From: Spirodela intermedia
Lineage: Eukaryota; Streptophyta; Magnoliopsida; Alismatales; Araceae
DNA: 64,000 nt
Assembly: GCA_902729315.2 (NCBI GenBank)
Contig: LR746266.1
Span: forward strand, 687,001-751,000
Direction of reading: 5' to 3'
Part shown: positions 11,962 to 25,600 of the stretch, one piece after another
Layout of the letters: each line of letters opens with the position of its first letter
Numbering within the stretch: the stretch's first letter is position 1
Made by a program: the position numbers and the translations under genes
The notes under the pieces: generated by a model
Database searches by the model: none
Told to the model about the DNA's origin: nothing
Seen by the model: the letters and a program-made list of their open reading frames with translations, nothing else

Positions 11962-14900
11962 ATGAAGGGGAAAAGCCTCCCGATAATCACTTTCGAACAC
12001 AAGAGGTGGGGTTCAACTGGCTCGCGGGGTCTTCGGATCTTTCCACGTGGCGGCCTGCCCACTTCCTTTGATCTTTCCCGGGGATGACCGCGAATTCGCT
12101 ACGTCGTCCGCGTTCTAGGGTTTTTCATCTGTCTCCGTATTTTCTGTTTCGCTTCTTCGCCCTCCCATTGATCCCCAGCTCTTTGCGTGCCTGACGTGCA
12201 ATGCTGCTTGAGATTTTCGGGCTTCCTCATTGATCTCGCGCTTGTTGTTTAAAATCTTGGGTTTGATATCGATTTTGAACTTATTCCTTGGGCATTCATG
12301 GATCCTGGTCTATTCTCTCTACCTGTTGGAAGAGCAGGGACGGTTCTTGTGATTTCTCCCTAGTAGAGGTGGTAGGCTACGTTCGGGGATCCGCTCCTGC
12401 AGATTGTACCAGTAGAACGATAGATCCGGATCACGCACTAGTTTCGAACCGGTGTTTGCCGCCATTGACTGATGCGTCCAAGTGGCAATCACTGAAATGG
12501 AAGATTCAATGGATAAGAACTTTTATGTCGAATAAGATCATTTATGGAAATAGATTTCAGGTAAAATGAAATGTCGGGTTTACTGACAACGCAATAAAAT
12601 CTCTTTGGCAATGGATTTTCTTTTCAAGGCTAATTCTCTCTGTTATGATTTCACTTATCGTTTTCATGTGTTTCGTAAAGTGATATATCGCCTTGAGTTC
12701 TTATAGATTGTGTATGGTCTTGGGATATCCAACATTTGAACAGGGATGCATATGGGTTTGCGGTACGACCTCAGCATTTGCAGAGATACCGAGAGTATTC
12801 GAACATTTACAAGGTATGCCAATAGATAACTTCTATCATTTTTTTTTTTCTTTGAACATGTTTCAAAATTGATGATTTCTAAGACACTGTCTTCACGATG
12901 ATTCCAGGAAGAGGAAGAAGAGAGATCGGACAGATGGAATGTCTTCCTGGAGCAGCAGGCCGAATCAACAGAGACGCTTGCAAATGGAATAGTGGTGGAG
13001 GAAGAAAGAACTGGATCTAACGTGGAAGGAGAAAGTGTCTCTGAGGAGAATGGTGCCTCCAGCGTTAGCAGAGATGACTCTTTGGATGCTTCCTCCTTGG
13101 AGAGAGAAGCAGAGACAAAGGACATGAAAACCCACTGTATACAAATATGGGCTCGGATAAGACCTTCACTTAGAGCCATTGAACATATGATGAGCACCCG
13201 TGTTAAAAGGAAGAATAAACTGGTTGGAGGAGAACACGATGCGGGGAGAAAAACTTCACAACTAGATCCATTTGAAGTGACAAGACATTCAAGGGCATCT
13301 GAAGAGGACTCTGAGGATGAGTTCTACGATGTCGAGAAGACAGATCCAGTTCAAGAGCCTCCAAGTGACAGTGGCTCTGCTGATCATTCTACGTCTTTGG
13401 AACCATATTTTCCTTGGAAAGAAGAATTGGAGTGCTTAGTTCATGGGGGAGTTCCGATGGCTCTTCGAGGAGAGGTGCCGCCACCATTACATCTTCTCTT
13501 TGAGTTTCTCTTGCTTTTCTTTTATCTTCATTTTTTTGTCGGTGACCCTCTTTCTTACATTGAATCCATACAGCTGTGGCAAGCCTTTGTTGGTGTGGGA
13601 GCACGGAGAGTGGAGGGATACTACCACAGTCTTTTAACGACTGAAGAGAATAGTAATCAAAATGGGCATTTTAACAGTTCATCCAACAGTTCATTTTCAA
13701 GTGATTCTGCAGAGAAGCGAAACAAGTCTCATGGATGTGCCCCCGAGAAATGGAAAGGTCAGATTGAAAAGGTGAGTTGATGCAATTGTTTGCGAGCTAA
13801 ATCCTGCACAAAACCTTGCGTCGCCATGATAACAGGTTTTCAACACATTGTCTGGGTTCATTTGTAGGATCTACCTCGAACATTCCCGGGCCATCCTGCT
13901 TTGGATGAGGATGGTAGAAATGCTTTGAGACGTTTGCTTACGGCATATGCTCGGCATAATCCTTCTGTTGGTTATTGTCAGGTATTTCTCATGAATGAGA
14001 CCAGGGTTGTGGCAATGTAAATATCTAGTCCTTATCATCTCTTGATTTGTTTTATGTTGCCTCTTCGGACGGATAAAACGAACTACATCCAATCTTTTTG
14101 GATTTTCTGGTATTATTTATGGTTAGAAAGGGAAATAAATGATGCCAAAAGTGAGGAACCTCGTCCTAATGAGAGTCAATCTTAGTACCATTGCTGCTTC
14201 TGTATCAATGCAGAAACTTTCTCATAGTAAACAAAAGCACGAGTTACTGGCATTCATCTCATTTTTCACCATTACTGGCAATCCGCTGTTCTCTACCAAA
14301 AAACGAAAATAAAATAAAATCTGGAACCAGGTGTCAGTTTTCAAGAATAGCATAAGGATATATGTGCTCACAGATTCGATAACATTACACACAAATGTGT
14401 AGTCTTAAATTTATAATTATCATAGTTAATCGCCTATCAGGCCCAAGTGCCTTCCCCGAAGTAACTCAGTAATCCCTCATTCTTTTATATCTGCTCTATA
14501 ATGACGGGTTTTGAGGTTTTACTCATTTAAGGCCTCTAAAATTTAATCTGGGATGCAGGTTTACTGGCAGTGCAAGTGCATCCCTCTATAACATATGAAC
14601 CACATTTATGATAAATTTAATTAAATATGAAGAATAATTATGCACTGTTTGTTGCTATAGAGAGCTTTTTGTCTCCTGAGATAATAATGTTGCTACTTGT
14701 GGGTTTTTTTATTGTGTGCTCTGCAGGCCATGAATTTTTTCGCAGGCTTATTGCTGCTGTTGATGCCCGAGGAAAATGCATTTTGGTAAGTATATGCAAT
14801 CAACAGTACTCAGGTTTTTATGGGTTCTACTAGTGCAAAAAATAGATTTCAAAGAAACATGTTTAGTGGCAATAAATACAAGAGTAGGAGAAAAAATGGT

Positions 14901-17900
14901 GACATTAACTGGATTTGTATATGAATTGACAGGAATACTATCCTTATATTCTTGACACCTGCTTGGCTGAAGACCATTTTGGGGATCTGAGAGAGTTTCT
15001 GTTTTGATCATTTCTCCCTTGCACTGTGATATTTGTTATTCCTTCTTGTGGCATTTCTCAGGCTCAGTGCTATTTAGGATTGTTTGGCTACATTTGTGGG
15101 AATGAGATGAATTTTCACTTATATGTCAAAGGTTTTCCAGAATAGTGAAGCTGTCTCCTCAATCACGGGCATGCAATGAACCTCTTAATCTACACTTTTT
15201 TAGTGCAATGGCCTTTATGTAGTAGCAAAATATTAATCTGTCAATGCATATGAATTCTGGGTGGGGAATGTCTGGATTTGCCTTTGTTAGTGAGCTGTGT
15301 TTCCTTGTTTCCAGTAGCCAGTAGCCTGGCAAGAACAACCTGCTTTGTCAGTGGACATGATGAGCGAGTTATCAGATGAAACATCAGAGTAAAAAGTATA
15401 TGTCGACTCCTAGGTCAGACGTACATGAGATTTATAGATCTGGGGATTGTAGCACCTGGACGAAACTATCAGTGTTTAACCGTGATGCATCTCCTGGTGA
15501 TATTTGTGCTATCTTATGAGAAGTTGTGTGATAATTTTACCAAAACATCGAATATCAACTGTAGTAGGTCTCGAATTGGGTAAAAAGATTACAATCCTTG
15601 CCAATGAAGCATAGATTCCTGTTGTATATAAATACTCGAATGGTTGAGTCATATTCGCATATTTCCATTGGCATTCAGCCTGGCACTCACTTTCCAATTT
15701 CCTGCTATTTTCTTCATAGTTTTAGTATAAATTATCTATGTGAGACATGACGGTACCATTTTGTTCGTCAATCAATTGGTATATTTTACAATTATAGACT
15801 TTTAATTTATGATGACGAAAAAAGATTTGTAAAACTGCTATGATGAAAGATATTTCTTCCACCCCAAAAATGAGTTTCATATAAAATTTCAGGTCCTTGT
15901 TGGGCATTATCGACAACTACTTTGATGGATACTATTCTGAGGAGATGATTGAATCTCAGGTGATTTGTTACTTTTTTTTTTGGTTGTCTTGCATTATATT
16001 GAATAATTATGTCAAATAGTGGACAATTTTAGTTTCTATATTTCGTGATAACTTTTTTGAGCATTATTCAGGTAGACCAACTTGTTTTTGAGGAGTTGGT
16101 TCGTGAGAGATTTCCGAAATTAGGTTTGTAGTTTACCAAGCTTTCTCTTATTGATGGAATTTCATATGGTTCTGCCATCATCAATGTATTTTTCTGCTTT
16201 AAATATATGATTTCCTAATTTGAAAAAGTATTCTCAGTTAATCATCTGGACTATCTCGGAGTGCAAGTGGCATGGGTTACTGGACCGTGGTTCCTTTCAA
16301 TCTTTGTGAACATGCTTCCTTGGGAAAGTGGTCAGGTTTTATTAATTGTACATTGTTAGCATGAATATCTTTTCTTATGTTTCAAGTGTTTGTAATTTTA
16401 ATGTGATATATTTTTCTCTCTGGAAATGGCAGATGCTTCATGTCATATTATTTCTTAATTTTACGAAATCACTTCTGTGATACAATCCATCTCTTATTTT
16501 CTTTCTGATTTCAGTTCTTCGTGTGTGGGATGTGCTACTATTTGATGGAAATCGTGTGATGCTGTTCAGGACAGCCCTTGCTCTTATGGAGTTATACGGT
16601 ACTGGGTAATCCATTTCTTGTTTCATTATCATGTTTGAAAGTAGGGTATATCTGGAAGTTATCAGCCTATTTCACTAGTAAAATTGTTCAGGGAACCCTT
16701 TGAATTTCAGGTCCTGCACTTGTAACTACTAAGGATGCCGGGGATGCAGTCACACTGCTTCAATCACTTGCTGGGTCGACATTTGATAGCAGCCAGCTTG
16801 TTTTGACTGCTTGTATGGGATATCAAGGTGTGAATGAGGCAAAATTACGAGACTTGAGAAACAAGCATCGCCCAGCCGTAATAGCTGCTACGGAGGAGAG
16901 GTCCAAAGGAGTTCGTGATTGGAGTGATTCCCGGGGTCTTGCGTCAAAACTATACAGTTTTAGACATGACCCTGTGTCTCTTCTAACCGAGACGGTTCCA
17001 AAAGAAGGGTCAAATGGAGTGAACGGAAATGGAACAGATATTAATGAATTTATTAGTGTGACTGGAGATGGTGAGATTGATTTGATTCCCGACCTTAAAG
17101 ATCAGGTAGCTTTTTGAATACTTCAGTTTTCTGAGACTTTTATTTTTGCATACTTTTCTCTCGTAAAAAGAAGAGAATTTTGCCGTTTTATGTAGCTCCT
17201 TTCAGTGACAATTTATGTTGACGTGGAATTATTTTTAAAAAATCACCTGTTCTCAATATCACCCGATTCATTTGTTGATCGGCAATAGGGCACAAGAAGA
17301 ATGAGACATAAAAGTTTGTCACATGCGTCATGACAGATACGAAATATTGGTTTCACATAAATTCAAATCCTGAGAAAGTGAAAGGGAAGAATGAAAGGAC
17401 AATTTAGTAAATCATATGCCTTTTGGTAGCAAATCTGTGCGCATTTATTTGATTAGTATCTTGAGCTTTGAGACAGTAACATGTATACTCGGCATCTTTA
17501 ATGATGATTTTTATCATTTTTAACCAAGCTGAGCTTCTCAATGAAATTTTTGCATCTTAACTAGTCGTTAAACATGTCATTGCTGTCTTTGCTTTAAAGG
17601 CATTACTATCAAGCTCTATTTTCTATGTACATGGAACTGTGGAAATCGCTATATTGTCTTCGCATCCTGGGAAAATATGTTTTGTTTGTTTCCCTAAAAG
17701 AGTGTTTTCGACGGCACTGGATGCCTTCATGCCTGGTTTTTCTTTTTTTGTTCTTGTTTGATGCAGGGGGGGGTGGGGAGACTTGTTTCTTGAGTCATTT
17801 AGAAAAACTCTTTTTTCTTCCACTCGCTGATGCATCACTTCTTGAGCACTGTGCTGATACCTCCATACTTGATATATTTTTTGAAAAGTGGACAAAAAAA

Positions 17901-20555
17901 TCTTGCTCACTCTCTAAATTACCATGTCTTCCTTCATCTAAGACCTTTTTTTGAAATTGGGTGCCATTCCAGGTTGTATGGTTGAAGGCAGAGTTATGCA
18001 GATTAATGGAAGAGAAAAGATCAGCACTTCTCCGGTTTGTAGATTTACTTCTTGACCGCTGTCCGCAATTAAACTTCATTGAACATTTATTGCATCAGAT
18101 TGAGAAACTGGAGAAAAATATATATATTTTTGGTCATTATACCTTGGTTATTTTATTCATTACCAACCACACCGATGTTGGAAGATTTATCCCCCATGAT
18201 GTGATCACGTGCACATGATGTTTTCGAGGTAAATAGTGAAGGTAATTTTCAATCGGAGAAAGCTCCCAATGGCTCTGTTCCTGCTGTTACCTATCTGTCT
18301 TCTTTTAAATGCCTTTTGAAGGAACACCGGCATCAGAGACCTGTTACATTGTTAAACTGTGTTCCCAACGTTTCAACTGTGTTCACTTTTTTGTGCATAG
18401 CTTTTTTTATCGTTGTTTCTTCTTTCCGTTTACTATTTTGTCACTAGTTTAGGAAACCCAGTTCCTCAGTTGAAACGTTTGCATAATTGCTGAAATTGTT
18501 CAATGGATTCAACGTGTCAAGTCATGTGCAGTTTGTATACCGTTTTTGAAACTTAAAACAAGCTTTAAAACTGAACTGACAGAAGATAGTTAAATCTTAA
18601 ATTTTAGTGGCGGATCTCTTTAAGTGGGAATTATCTCATCTGAGAACGGACATTTGAGACAAGAATATAAATAGTATTTAGGGTAAAAGGATAAATTCGT
18701 GAGACCACTTTCATCTACTATGATATTTCCAATCTTGGTGACCATCCTCAGAAAGGCGTCTTTCTTTGTGATGTAAATCCATTTCTGAGTTCCGGTCCTC
18801 TTGTTGGGCAGATCTGAGGAGCTTGAGACAGCATTGATGGAGATGGTCAAGCAGGATAACAGACGGCTTTTGAGTGCCAAGGTATGCGATCCGTTTCATG
18901 GGGTCCTCTATTATTACTTACATTGATTTCGGGTTAAAAATTTAATATTCTGGCACCTGTAAGCATTTTTCAAATCCTTGCTACCTTACCATTGATGACT
19001 GGATGAGATACTAATTCGGAGGATTTAAGGAGCAAGTAAATGCATATCAAACTTTGTTTTTGGCCCTTTGGACGGTTAATCTCACATCCGGTGTGGGATT
19101 AATGACGTCATCTATCTCCCTTGCTTTCGGGCTCCATACCATGTCTCCCTCCTGTGCCTGCATCTTGCCGCCATATGCATGTGCCGCATCATTGCACGCT
19201 CTCGTTGTGCTGCCGTCCACCTCCGCCATGCCGTCAAGCTCACGTGCCATCGTGCGCCGATTGTGCCAGCTTATGAATCTATGAGCTTTGAATTTTTCAA
19301 GTGCAGCTGATCAATGTAGCCTGTTGTGCCAGACGGGTCTTCCCTTCCCAGAAGATTTACTAGTAATTTCTCAGTTCTCTTGTAATGGGTATTTCAGTCT
19401 CAAGATGTTTTTATGTCTAGTGTTCAGGCCGGCATCAGCAAGATCAAGTCCACTCTTTTTATGATTTTTCTGTCATATATATTCCCTTAAATCGGCAACG
19501 CATTGTTTTCTGTATTACTGAACGTATAGTCAATCAATAGGTCGAACAATTAGAACAAGAAGTGGCTGAATTGCAGCAAGCACTTTCTGACAAGCAGGAG
19601 CAAGAGCTCGCCATGCTTCAGGTTGTTTTTCTTCTCTACCCGGCACCTCTTACCATGGAACTCGTCTACGATCAGTTCTTAGCTTCTGCTCGTCTTCTTG
19701 CAATCATTTGATTCGATCATCTTTCTCATGTTTCCCTGTTTTCTGAGTACTGTGTAGGTTTTGATGAGGGTCGAGCAAGAACAGAAAGTGACGGAAGATG
19801 CCCGCATATATGCCGAGCAAGATGCTGCAGCCCAGAAATATGCTGCTCACGTGCTTCAGGTTCCCCTTTTTGGTTCTCTGTTCTTCTCTTTCCTATTGAA
19901 TGCCTTCTGGGTTTGGGTCTCTTGGGGCTTATCTACCTCAAGAACAGTAATATTAAGTAGTTAATAAATGTAAATTAATATTTAAAATGTAATATAAAGA
20001 AGTTAATGTGCAAGAACAATGGATAATATATATATATATATATATTATCCATGGTAGATAACTCATACTAAGTCAGGGAATATATATATATATGTGTGTG
20101 TGTGTGTTGTTAGTTAGAGTATTGTTTGCATTCCATAATCTTTTTGAGTGCAGGAGAAATACGAGGAGGCCATGATGTCGCTTGCCCAGATGGAGAAGAG
20201 AGCGGTGATGGCGGAAACGATGCTGGAGGCTACGCTGCAGTACCAATCCGGGCAGATGAAGGCTCAGCAACCTCCCCCTCCATCTCCCAGGTATAAACCC
20301 ACCACCACCTACGTTTTCACTATCTCAATAAATAAATAAATAATATTGTCTTAATAATCCGGGCAGATGCTGGAGGGGGTGTTGACTAATTGAGATACTT
20401 ACTGTCTGATGATCGATTCTATGGCAGATCTGGGCAGACGGCTCTTGCGCATGGGCAGGTCAATCAAGACTCTTCGCAGCACGAGACCCCCGCGAGGAAG
20501 ATTGGCTTGCTTTCTAGGCCCTTTGGGCTCGGCTGGCGCGACAGGAACAAGGTAC

Positions 20556-20591
<36 letters not shown>

Positions 20592-20764
20592 ACACGGTAA
20601 TAAGAGGAGATTTCTCTCTGTGTCTGGCTCAACAGGGGAAACCTGGCAACAGTGCCGAGGAGGCGACCGCGACCGAGACCAAGACCTCGAACGAGCGGGT
20701 GGAGGGTCAAAGTTCCACGGCCGAAGGCGAAGGGCCCACCCCCACCCACGACCCGGCGAGGTAG
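11962..20764 (+). CDS. TBC-domain Rab GTPase-activating protein (Gyp1/TBC type)
   Basis: This protein would accelerate GTP hydrolysis on Rab GTPases and so control membrane traffic. Eighteen exons join in phase: 11962-12005, 12744-12813, 12908-13474, 13574-13771, 13868-13981, 14727-14785, 15893-15959, 16072-16123, 16238-16330, 16515-16598, 16711-17105, 17973-18034, 18812-18881, 19541-19621, 19758-19859, 20154-20290, 20428-20551 and 20636-20764. The product is about 815 residues. The N-terminus ([20 protein letters not shown]) is the conserved plant signature and fixes the short first exon. The TBC domain covers about residues 215-520, with the arginine-finger motif [11 protein letters not shown] (R297) and the glutamine-finger motif GYCQ (Q331), so the dual-finger catalytic residues are intact. 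Residues of about 590-740 are heptad-like, Glu/Gln/Leu-rich coiled coil ([15 protein letters not shown]). The tail is Pro/Thr/Glu-rich. The architecture matches Arabidopsis At3g55020-type proteins from memory; the specific Rab target is unknown. Confidence 0.93.
20560..20588. repeat. (TC)n microsatellite in RabGAP intron 17
   Basis: The run starts nine bases after the donor (GTACCCATC, then CT repeats) in an 84-bp intron. It is pyrimidine on the sense strand. Confidence 0.93.
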
Positions 20765-20976
20765 CGCAAGCTCGAGAACTCAGGTGGGGCATCCATTGAC
20801 CCATCCGTCTTCTACTGTCGGTTATATATATATATCGATAGAGAGAGAGAGAGGGAGAGAGAGAGTGCTGATGTAATAGCGGGCGATTCTATTTGTTGTG
20901 ACTCAGATACGATAGTTCATTGTTTCCCAATAAAGTATATGTTTTTTTTTCTCTCTCCTCGTTAGGAAGTGTATAG

Positions 20977-21010
<34 letters not shown>

Positions 21011-22616
21011 GGAGAGGGCCCATTTTGTTCAGTTCTTAAAATGGTACGCTCGGCCTCGTTAATACCGCAGGGGGTTTGAACGGCGCGTAGAACTATTTTG
21101 CCGTTGATCTGGTTTTCCCTTTCGGTCTCTAATCTCCACCCAGAAGAGCCTCCCACTGAAACCGCGGCTCCTTTTGTTTCAAAAGAAGTCAAATACTTGT
21201 GAGCAAGGCGCTACATTCAGTGAACTCTCACCAGAATAATTCCTTGACATGTTCTTACATAGAAATAAAGACGAACACTCACCAGCTGGGTTTGACCAAT
21301 GCGATCGGTCTGCGGAGATTCATCAAATCGAGTCAACATGACGATGCTGAAATGATCCACTGACACTAAGAAAACTAAGAAAAAGAAGAGATATATATAT
21401 ATATATATCTAATACTGAGCTGACTTTTCTCTTCTATATATTTTCTATAAACCCTGATTTGGGTTCTCAAGCAGATTAATCCGGCCACCCAAGAGGGCGG
21501 TCGATCCAGAGCATCCCGCTCCAAGAACACCAAGAACCCACTCATCTTCCGGCACGAGAGTCAACGCAGCGAACAACCAACTCAAACAGTGACGACAAGA
21601 GAAGCTCAAGGCCAGCGTTTTCGGCGCAGAAAGAGGGAAAGCAAGGAATAGCAGAGGCTGAGAAGAAGATCATCCCAGAGTTAAGAGGAAGACATCAAGC
21701 ACGACGGCGAGGGCTACAGATACCAAGACCTCGAGGGAAGAACGCAGATAACATGTACAAAGAAAAAAAGATTACCGGCCGGCGGCCCAGGCTAGAGATG
21801 ATCCCCCTTGCCCTCTCCATCCATGCTTCCGTCGCCAGAATGCCTGCTGCAATCGGAAGCTACAATCAGAGCATTCACTGGGAGAAGACGGATCTGAAGA
21901 ACAGGGAAAGGAGTCTTCCCCCAACTTTTCAATGGAATCAAGGGGGGAAAGGAGAAATCCAGGGAGAGATTATATGATTCCAGTTGATGAACTGGACATC
22001 TGACTAGTTTTTATAACCCTGCCGAGAAAAAAAATTCCCATTTTTTCCATTAAATTGCAACGGAATGATAAATCCGAGAAGATCAACAGGCAGATAATCT
22101 TCTTGTATCTTTCTGGGCATTTGTGGACTGGTAAGATATCAAAAAAAGACTAAATTATCCGAGCGCCAACCAAAAAAAAAAAAAAAAAAAAGATAATCTC
22201 GGGTGAATAGGATCCTAAATTTTTTCCATTTTTTCCATGAAATTGTAAGGGAATTATAATTCTTTTGTATATCTTCCTGGGCATTTATGGACCGGTAAAA
22301 TAACAAAAAAATAAAACTCAATTATCCGAGTGCCAACAAAAAAAAGAAAAAAGAAATCATCCCGGGTAAATAGGATCCTCAACAGCGGTGCAGTGCAGTG
22401 AAGTGCAGAGAGGGGTGTAAGATGCATGGCAGTATTTATTCAGTATGATCAGCATTGCCCTATCAGAGAAAACCAGGAATGGACAAAACCAGGAGGTGAT
22501 TTTCCGATCTAAGGGACTGGGGGATGGATACAAAGCCTACTTCAGGGCCTGGAGGTCAAGGAGATCTGAACCATATAAGATAAGCCTGATTACACTCATA
22601 GATTGCCTCTAGCCAC
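20765..22616. other. Convergent intergenic region between RabGAP and TON1
   Basis: Both flanking genes end here. GA runs lie at 20839-20867 and 20978-21008, and a TA run at about 21391-21408. A GC-richer stretch at 21480-21960 has short open frames on both strands but no family signature I recognise. A tandem duplication occupies 22033-22382 and is listed separately. Confidence 0.6.
22033..22382. repeat. Diverged tandem duplication, unit about 165-180 bp
   Basis: Two copies, about 22033-22216 and 22217-22382, share TTTTTTCCAT, then CTGGGCATTT, GGAC[TC]GGTAA, AATTATCCGAG[CT]GCCAA, a poly-A stretch, and finally a block ending AATAGGATCCT. The copies are clearly diverged. The order of blocks is identical, so this is a direct tandem duplication downstream of TON1. 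Confidence 0.85.
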
Positions 22617-25600
22617 TCACTCCCATCCAGCCAAGAAAACTCTAAGCGAAAAGGAAAAGGGAAAATGGTCGTCTGGTAGTACCTCCAAGATGACAAGTTC
22701 CTTGTTTTCCTGTCCAGGTGGATGTTCTCCAGGGCGCTTGAAGCTCGCAGAACGTCGTCGGAGATCTCGTCTGGATCGTACCGCCAGCCGTACTCATCCT
22801 TCCGATACCCAGAAAGGGAAGAACCCATTCTCCTCTCTGGAAGGAAAAAACTGCTTCAGAGAGAGGGGAGGATGGTAGATAAAAGCAGAGAACAGCTGAC
22901 TGCAGAGCACTGACGAGATATACCTGACGACTGAGAAGGGACAGGCCTGCCATATTAAAGAGAAGAAGAAACTGTCATTTAAGATTAGATAAAAGAAATA
23001 AACAATGAAGCAAGAATGGCCTCGTGACCACTAGCCATTCAGATCAATAAGACGTCACCTTACCAACGGAGGCAAGCCCCCTGCAACAGATGATGAAGCC
23101 CTGCGGATGTTCCTTGGTTCGGTTGTTGGCAAAGAGTCAAGCTCAGAGGGAATCACTCTCCTTTCCACCATTCTTGCTTGAGATAAATTCTATAAAAGGT
23201 GGTGCAAATGAACATGAAAGAACAAAAGCTGAAAAATAAATGTGGGAGAAAAATGAATGAAAGTAATTTAGATACTTGAAGATAAGAATAAATATTTTTT
23301 AAAAAAATAGTTATTTTTAACTAAGACCGAGCTTCAAAGTTTTAAAATTGCGATTCACCCAGCTGATTGGGGGGTCTACAGTTTTTTTATGTTCTTGTCG
23401 TTGACAGAAATTTGATCAAAATTTACCTTGTTTGGGTCATGTATGTAGGAGAGGAGGATGCATTGCTCACCAAAAAAATTACCCAATATACCAAGAGAGG
23501 AACCAAGACGATAAAATCCAAAGCAGAGAAACGGTCGATGCCCTATGCCTTGAAACAAAAAATATAAAAGTCTTACCGACTAGGTCATCATGGTAACGGA
23601 CAGAAATCACAGACTTCAGAGCTCCGTTACTTCACTTTTCACTATGGCTTTTCTAGCAACTTGCCATGATATAATCACGTAACTTTAATGAATGCCAGAT
23701 CATACATCACATAGTGTTAAGACATATAATTTAATGTAAAGACTCAAAAAGCTCAGAAGAGACACCAGATAGAGAGATCTGGGTAAGGTTGCCGTAGGCA
23801 TTTGGAAAGGACTGTTATCAGCTATATGGTGAACGGAAAAAAGATCCCAGGTTGTCACCCAACAACTTCTCCAAAATTTAATGTGGCATAAAACTCATCA
23901 AAAATATTTTCCCTTTTAGGTGTCATCCAATGTAGAAGCATCACTGATGAGCCACGAAGAAAGTCAAGAGAATAGAAGACGAATAAAATGGGGGGTATAA
24001 TAACAACAAACCTCATATTTTAGATACCCCTCAAGAACATCCAGTAGTAGCGGTCCGCTATCACCATTCCTGCTCAAGTCAGTTCCATTTTTGACTCGAA
24101 ACTCTTGCAACTCGGCTTTCCAAACGTCCCTTTGCTGAAAAGATGTAATCCAAGTAAAGACGGCGCCATTGATTGTGCCCCTGAAGTCAATCATCATAAA
24201 TGTAATAGTTTAAAGTAAATGACAGATCAATGATAGCATCTTTACCAAGTTGCACTCAGGCAAATAGACTTTAAGTGTATGACTAAGCTGAGCCCAGTCT
24301 AAGTATTCACAGATCAGTGCTGTTAGTAGCCTACCTGCACATCATGAGAAGAACACGATTGTATAGTCAAAGATCGCAGGACAAATCAGGATTGCCTTTT
24401 TGAACAGACCACGCAGTGAAATATATTCTTCACATGATCAGAAAAGCCTAGGCCTTACAAGTTTAGACACAAAAAGGAACATCATAATGAAGTATGCACC
24501 AAAGAAAACTCAATCCTCCTAAAGTAACTAACAAGAAATATATATATACATATATATACATATATGCTAGTATAAAGACAACACAGAAAAATAATGCAAT
24601 AGAAAAAAAAAGCCTCATTCCAAATTATCCTAAAGCGTCCGGCAAGCATTTTGCAAAGAAACAAGTTTGAAGTAATTTTCACGATAACAATAATGAAAAA
24701 AATTGCAAAGATGCATATGTCCACCCCGAAAGGCTACACTCTCCAGGCAATAATCCAATAAACAAAGGATACCATATAAAGGTACTGAATTAAATATCAC
24801 TGTCGACATATTTCGTCAAGCAAAATTTTCGAAAAATGGTTCTTGGCATCTTTAAACACTTCCGAAAATAAAATATGAAATGTTCAGCATATGTTTTAAT
24901 CACTTCAAACGTCTACCGAACAAAAACCTCCCCAACAAGTTATGGACATCAACAATAAATTCTATAAATGATCACCCAAAAAAAAAAAGCAAATAGAACC
25001 TGATGGAGAGGCATGTAGTTGCTTAGCTCGGTCATTGCAACTACCAAGTAATGCAGGAACAAAACCTTCCTCATTTTCCAGAGCCCTGTCCTCGTCTTCA
25101 ATGGCTTCAAAAACACTTGCCCTAAGTTCAGCCTACAAGAAAGTCGAGGCTAACATATCACTGCTTATACGATGGAACAATTTTTTATGATTACAACACA
25201 AATAGTCCACGGAATCCATCAAAACAAAGCCATGACTAGAAATTACAAACGTTTTGGAAAAAACTATAGAAATAAAGGTCAGATGCATGTGTAGAAGTTG
25301 GGGTGCCAAAACGTTATATGACATGTGAAAAAACTTATGGCACAATTTTTTAGCTCGTGAACAGAAATGGCTCCAAACTGTGAGTTCTCAATTAGACATG
25401 GCTGCAATCGGCCACACACACACAAAAAAAAGGCAGAGTCCAGAAAGATTTAATACCAGAGGTACTTAACATTCGCTGTGACCTATGCACTAGTGAGCTA
25501 TCCACCAGCGCCACAGTGCCGGTGACTTTAGACATGCCGGGTGAGCTATCCACCAGTGCCATAGGGGTAGAGATAGATGGGTAAATCTCGAACATTTTCT

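Noticed and set aside
11269-12062. Two overlapping minus-strand frames of about 240 codons
   Set aside because: Ser/Pro/Arg-rich products without domains, caused by GC-rich leader DNA of the RabGAP gene, whose conserved first exon lies on the plus strand.
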